From Desulfobacteraceae bacterium (GTDB lineage: Bacteria; Desulfobacterota; Desulfobacteria; Desulfobacterales; UBA2174): a DNA stretch of 48,004 bases. Positions 44,253 through 48,004 of the stretch are shown here, one piece after another. The stretch is from assembly GCA_028700185.1 (NCBI GenBank), contig JAQVTF010000007.1, forward strand, positions 1 to 48,004. Direction: 5' to 3'. The notes beneath the pieces were generated by a model that saw only the letters and a program-made list of their open reading frames with translations, had not been told where the DNA came from and made no database searches. Within the stretch, counting starts at the first letter, position 1. Each line of letters opens with the position of its first letter. The position numbers and the translations under genes are program-made.

Positions 44253-45638
44253 TTATTGCGGAAAAACCGCCTTGGGCCGCTCGGTGCTCCCCGTGGCGTT
44301 GGGGAAGTCCTTGGCGACGTAGGCCTTTTCACCGGTTTCGATCAGGTGGCCGGCCTCTTCCATGAGGTTGGCAAAGCGGAACTTCACCTCATAGAAGCCG
44401 TGCCACCAGGAGTAGTCGGGCGCCATCATCATGGCGCCCATGCGGGCACGGCGTCCCTCATGGTGCCAGAGTTCGTAGAATTCCAGCTCCAGACGTTCGT
44501 CGAAGTACTTCGTCTTGTCCAGCAGCCCCTTGGCGTAAAGGTCGTCCATCATCGCCCGGGCCGGTTTGTAGTAGATTTCGTTGTACTCTTCCACCGCCTT
44601 GTCGAAGCCGGCGTAGAAGTCATTGATCCAGGAGTCCCCATGGCACTGGCGGCAGACGTCCTTCATCTTGTTGCGCTCGGTTTGCCAGTCGGTTTGGGCC
44701 GGGAAGGCGGCAAATTCCGATGGCCGAACCGTGAGGGGCGCCTGGGTTTCCCACGAGAGGCGTTCGGTGACGTCGTGGGTGGTGAACACCTTGCCCGAGC
44801 CGGACATGTGGCAACCCGCGCAGGTGGGGGCCCGGTAGTCGACGCCAGCGGTCCAGGTGCCGCCGGCGGCGTCGAAGTTATACTCGTCCTTGTAAGCGTG
44901 GTACATCGTGCCGTGCTTGGACTCCTCGAAGATTTCGATCTGGGGGTGGTCGGGGCCCAGGTGGCACTGGTCGCAGGCTTCGGGCATGCGCGCTTCGGCA
45001 ATGGAAAAGCGGTGACGGGTGTGACACGAAGTGCACGATCCCTTGCTGCCGTCCAGGTTGACCCTCCCGACGCCGGCGTTGGGCCAGGTGGCCGGGTCGA
45101 TATTGCCATCGGCATCGATGGCGATCACGGTCCCGTGGCAGTTGAAACAGCCGGTCTTGCGCTCGTTGTCCGAGTTCATCCCGTCGTTGAGCCAGGGGTC
45201 GATCTTCCAAACGATCTCGATGGTGTTGGCGTGTTTTGAGCGGCTGTACTGGGTGGTCTCGTCCGGATGGCAGCGGGAGCAATCCTTGGGGGTGACGATG
45301 GAGGCGATAGGCACCTTGTACTGATCCTCCCCGTAGGGCAGATCCGAACGGCCATAGTATTTTTCGTGATCCTTGGCGATGTCCACGTCACCGGGCTGGA
45401 CCAGGTGGCAGTCGAGGCAGGTGATGTTGGCGTTGGCATGCCGGCTCTTGGCCCAGTCAGCGAAGATGCCCGGGGTGGTGGCCCGGTGGCACTCGATACA
45501 GGCCTGGGCTTCGGGCGGGACGCTGCGCTCAATGCGGTACTCCTTCACCTTGGCAAAGTTGGGCTGCTCGGCGGCGGCGCTCCCGGCGATCATCAGCAGG
45601 GCCGCTCCAAGGCAGACCGCAAAAGGCATCTTTCTCAT
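44253..45638 (-). CDS. HAO-like octaheme c-type cytochrome (soluble)
   Basis: This 461-aa periplasmic multiheme cytochrome has a Sec signal peptide (about residues 1-23). Its eight CxxCH motifs are CIECH, CLDCH, CSRCH, CFNCH, CTSCH, CDQCH, CAGCH and CRQCH. Spacing and the C-terminal WHHEGRRARMGA...WWHGFYE resemble the hydroxylamine oxidoreductase family. Members may oxidise hydroxylamine or reduce nitrite; I cannot tell whether the P460 tyrosine is present. It is about 60% identical by eye to the C-terminal part of the fusion two genes upstream. The ATG at 45638 follows AAGGAG. Confidence 0.9.
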   Translation of the reverse strand: MRKMPFAVCLGAALLMIAGSAAAEQPNFAKVKEYRIERSVPPEAQACIECHRATTPGIFADWAKSRHANANITCLDCHLVQPGDVDIAKDHEKYYGRSDLPYGEDQYKVPIASIVTPKDCSRCHPDETTQYSRSKHANTIEIVWKIDPWLNDGMNSDNERKTGCFNCHGTVIAIDADGNIDPATWPNAGVGRVNLDGSKGSCTSCHTRHRFSIAEARMPEACDQCHLGPDHPQIEIFEESKHGTMYHAYKDEYNFDAAGGTWTAGVDYRAPTCAGCHMSGSGKVFTTHDVTERLSWETQAPLTVRPSEFAAFPAQTDWQTERNKMKDVCRQCHGDSWINDFYAGFDKAVEEYNEIYYKPARAMMDDLYAKGLLDKTKYFDERLELEFYELWHHEGRRARMGAMMMAPDYSWWHGFYEVKFRFANLMEEAGHLIETGEKAYVAKDFPNATGSTERPKAVFPQ

Positions 45639-45640
45639 CG

Positions 45641-46243
45641 TCACACTCCTTTCGCTGGTTGTGGACGTTCCATCTCCAGTTTTTCAACCCGCAGTCCCTT
45701 TGCCTGGTAAGGGGTTTTGCGGTACTGGCGGAACATCACTTGGGCCTTATCGTCGTGTACCAGGTCGTAATGGCAGTCGATGCATTTTTTCTCGTAGCCC
45801 GGGCGGGCATGGACCACGCTGCGGTGGGCCTTCATCGCCCCCCGGTTATGGGGCATGGTGAGCAGGCTGCGGTGGCATTTCTCGCATTCCTCGTTGGAAA
45901 AGCTCGCGTAGGCGGCCTGCCGGTTTTTCTCCCGATCGTACTCGTCGATGAGAAAGTGCTTCACCACGTCCTTGACGCCGTGGGCGGTTTTGACGAAGAA
46001 AAACTCGAAGGTCCGGTGAGGGGCCGGCAGGTGGCAGTCCATGCAGTCGACCACAACCCCGACGGCGTTGTTGGTGTGGGTCGAGGCCCGCCAGGCCATG
46101 ACGGCCGGCTTGATCTCGTGGCAGGAGGCGCAGAATTCGGGGGTCGAGGTGCGCACCATGGTGTAGTAGGTCATGGAGAACAGCGGGAAGGCGACCAGGA
46201 TCCCCACGCCGACCAGCACTGCGGCGATGATGTAGCGTTTCAT
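45641..46243 (-). CDS. NapC/NrfH-family tetraheme quinol dehydrogenase
   Basis: This 200-aa protein has one N-terminal membrane helix (about residues 5-25) and four CxxCH motifs (CASCH, CMDCH, CEKCH, CIDCH). This is the NapC/NrfH/CymA type, which oxidises quinol and delivers electrons to periplasmic partners. It would feed one or both octaheme cytochromes on its flanks. The ATG at 46243 follows a strong AGGAGGT and overlaps the upstream stop in an ATGA; it ends two bases before the next start. A longer frame is a read-through of the upstream gene. Confidence 0.92.
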   Translation of the reverse strand: MKRYIIAAVLVGVGILVAFPLFSMTYYTMVRTSTPEFCASCHEIKPAVMAWRASTHTNNAVGVVVDCMDCHLPAPHRTFEFFFVKTAHGVKDVVKHFLIDEYDREKNRQAAYASFSNEECEKCHRSLLTMPHNRGAMKAHRSVVHARPGYEKKCIDCHYDLVHDDKAQVMFRQYRKTPYQAKGLRVEKLEMERPQPAKGV

Positions 46244-48004
46244 GGCGATACCTCCTGAAAGCGTCCGGGGAAATCGTCCCACCGTGGGGACGGCGCGCCG
46301 CCGGTCTCCAGGTCCCGGGCCGCATCCATGACGTGGTTGAAGCGGTGCTTCAACTCGTAAAAGCCGTGCCACCAGGCATAGTCCGGGGCCATCATGGCGG
46401 CCCCCATGCGGGCCCGGCGACCCTCATGGTGCCACAACTCGTAAAATTCCCATTCCAGCGGTTCGTCGAAGTAGCGTTCATCTGACAGCAGACCAGCCTT
46501 GTAAAGGGCGTCCATGCGCTGTCGGGCGGGGCGGTAGTACGTTTCGTTGTAGTGTGCCACGGCCGCGTCGAAATTGTCAAAGTGATCTTTGGCCCAGGAC
46601 TCGGCATGGCACTGACGGCAGACGGTCATCATCCTGGCGCGTTCGAATTGCCAATCCGTTTCAGCCGGAAAAGGCTTGAAATCCGCGGGCCGAACGGTGA
46701 GCGGGGCCTGGGTTTCCCAGGCGAGGCGCTCGGTGACGTCGTGGCTGGGGGGCACGTCGCCGGCGGCCGACATGTGGCAGGCGGCACAGGTGGGCGCCCG
46801 GAAGTCGCGCCCGGCGGTCCAGCGCCGGTCGTCCGGGTCGAACTGCCAGCGGTATCCTTCGGCGTGGTAGAGCGTACCGTGCTTGCTCTCGTTGTAGATT
46901 TCAATCTGGGGGTGATCCGGCCCGAGGTGACACTGGTCGCAGGCTTCCGGCTTGCGCGCTTCCTCGATGGAAAACCGATGCCGGGTGTGGCAACTGCTGC
47001 AACTGCCCTTGCTGCCGTCCGGGTTGAGGCGGCCGATGCCCACGTTGGGCCAGGTGCCGGCCACGGGTTTGCCGTCCACCAGCTTCACTTCGGTGCCGTG
47101 ACAGGCCAGACAGCCGGTGGTGCGCTCGATGGCGTTGCTCATGCCATCGTTGAGCCAGTCGTCGATTTGCCACATGATCCGATGGGTGTTGGCATGCTTG
47201 CTGCGGGCGAACTGTTCGGCTTCCTTCGGGTGGCAACCGCTGCAATGGATCGGCGAGACCACCGGCGAGATGGGGATTTTGTCATGGGTGAGATGAGTTT
47301 TGAGGATCAGCTCCTCGCCGTTGGCGCGATGGCACTTGTAGCAGTCGACATCGAGCCGACCGTGAGCGCTCTGGGTCCACTCGGCCACGATGGCCGGGGT
47401 TTTCTGGCGGTGACAGTCGATGCAGGTGCGGCCGGCGATGGCCTCGGGCCGGGTTTCGGCCATCAGGCGAACGGGAAAATCCCAGCGCCAGACGGCGATG
47501 CAGGCCAGGATCAAAAAGATCAGTACCAGATTGGTGTAAGCCATGACCACGAAGACCCGGCGCACCCGGGCATCGGGCACCGGCGCCGGACTGCCGGTGG
47601 CCAGGGCCCCGAGGCAGGTGAAGCGATCGAGCACCTCCGCGCCGTGGGGCGCGCCGGCCATGGCGGCGGTGAGATCGGCGCCGGCCTGGTGCTTGCCGAA
47701 GTGGCGACCGTCCTGCCAGCGTTCGCTTGAAGAAACGTCGTAGACCTTGCCCTCGTAGATGACGTGGCAAGGTCGGCCCGCCTGCCCGTCGGCGGCCGCC
47801 AGGGCCGTTGGGGTCAGGGCTCCGTCGCCACCGGCGGGGAGCGTGGCCTTGGCCGCCGCCCGCATCTTGCGGTGGACCACGGTCACGGCGGCCAAGCCGA
47901 TGGCGACCATGAGAGCGAAGAGGGAAATCTTGACGGTGAGCATGCGACCGAAGGTGTTGTCCCAGAACTGGGCCCATCGGTCCATGCGTGCCCAGGTGAG
48001 ATAA
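46240..48004 (-). CDS. CopD-like/cytochrome b5/octaheme fusion, 5' end outside window
   Basis: At least 587 codons are present. The frame is open through the window end, so the true start lies beyond 48004. The visible N-terminus, with NTFGRMLTVKISLFALMVAIG, resembles the last part of a CopD-type membrane domain. A cytochrome b5-like domain follows (about 60-130 counting from the Met at 47985), with candidate heme ligands His99 and His114 in KHQAGADLT and APHGAEVL. A transmembrane helix (about 143-166) comes next, then an HAO-like octaheme domain (CIDCH, CYKCH, CSGCH, CLACH, CSSCH, CDQCH, CAACH, CRQCH). It is probably a membrane-bound electron conduit carrying electrons across the membrane. 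Confidence 0.85.
   Translation of the reverse strand, partial: YLTWARMDRWAQFWDNTFGRMLTVKISLFALMVAIGLAAVTVVHRKMRAAAKATLPAGGDGALTPTALAAADGQAGRPCHVIYEGKVYDVSSSERWQDGRHFGKHQAGADLTAAMAGAPHGAEVLDRFTCLGALATGSPAPVPDARVRRVFVVMAYTNLVLIFLILACIAVWRWDFPVRLMAETRPEAIAGRTCIDCHRQKTPAIVAEWTQSAHGRLDVDCYKCHRANGEELILKTHLTHDKIPISPVVSPIHCSGCHPKEAEQFARSKHANTHRIMWQIDDWLNDGMSNAIERTTGCLACHGTEVKLVDGKPVAGTWPNVGIGRLNPDGSKGSCSSCHTRHRFSIEEARKPEACDQCHLGPDHPQIEIYNESKHGTLYHAEGYRWQFDPDDRRWTAGRDFRAPTCAACHMSAAGDVPPSHDVTERLAWETQAPLTVRPADFKPFPAETDWQFERARMMTVCRQCHAESWAKDHFDNFDAAVAHYNETYYRPARQRMDALYKAGLLSDERYFDEPLEWEFYELWHHEGRRARMGAAMMAPDYAWWHGFYELKHRFNHVMDAARDLETGGAPSPRWDDFPGRFQEVSP

Noticed and set aside
1-48004. CRISPR arrays, tRNA or rRNA genes, insertion sequences, prophage
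   Set aside because: No regular repeat-spacer series, cloverleaf-like sequence, rRNA block, transposase or integrase was seen; intergenic gaps are short.

Overview
The window is GC-rich, densely coded bacterial chromosome. It contains Na+-NQR, 28 c-type heme motifs in four proteins, a CooT/DUF3842 pair, an IspH-UbiA fusion and an anaerobe-type [4Fe-4S] IlvD. This content suggests a Desulfobacterota (deltaproteobacterial) anaerobe or facultative respirer. That placement is inference from gene content; no rRNA or other marker is present. I see no tRNA, rRNA, CRISPR array, transposase, integrase or phage gene.

Layout. 1-7.7 kb, minus strand: an acyl-CoA ligase and a complete nqrABCDEF operon. 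The NqrA is unusual because it keeps two RnfC-type 4Fe-4S motifs. 8-12.6 kb: ftsH, a YqeY-like protein, a small DMT transporter, a glycine-zipper lipoprotein and a class 3 lipase. 12.6-15.4 kb: a phosphate module of CBS protein, DUF47 protein and PiT permease, followed by an orphan PhoR-like sensor domain with no kinase. 15.5-21.9 kb: housekeeping and metabolic genes (LOG-family protein, mutM, a glutamine amidotransferase, panE, a DUF374 acyltransferase, an aldo/keto reductase, a patatin). 22-28.3 kb: a MacAB-like efflux operon divergent from an ECF sigma factor operon that also encodes envelope proteins (Spy-like, OmpA lipoprotein, SH3), ending at a strong terminator. 28.4-34.6 kb, minus strand: ilvD, then a two-subunit cytochrome bd-like membrane complex whose large subunit is fused to eight c-type hemes, with an unknown 166-aa protein as third gene. 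35-36.4 kb: an MFS exporter. 36.5-40.8 kb: DUF3842, CooT, an IspH-UbiA fusion and a CoA-disulfide reductase-rhodanese fusion. 41-44.1 kb: znuACB and a Fur-family regulator, with a palindrome lying over a predicted promoter. 44.2-48 kb, minus strand: two paralogous HAO-like octaheme cytochromes flanking an NrfH-like tetraheme quinol dehydrogenase. The upstream octaheme is fused to a CopD-like membrane segment and a cytochrome b5-like domain and runs off the window end.

The electron-transfer genes are the most distinctive part. Nqr with extra Fe-S motifs would feed the quinone pool and sodium gradient. The bd-like/octaheme complex and the CopD-b5-octaheme/NrfH/octaheme operon look like two separate routes between that pool and periplasmic or extracellular partners.
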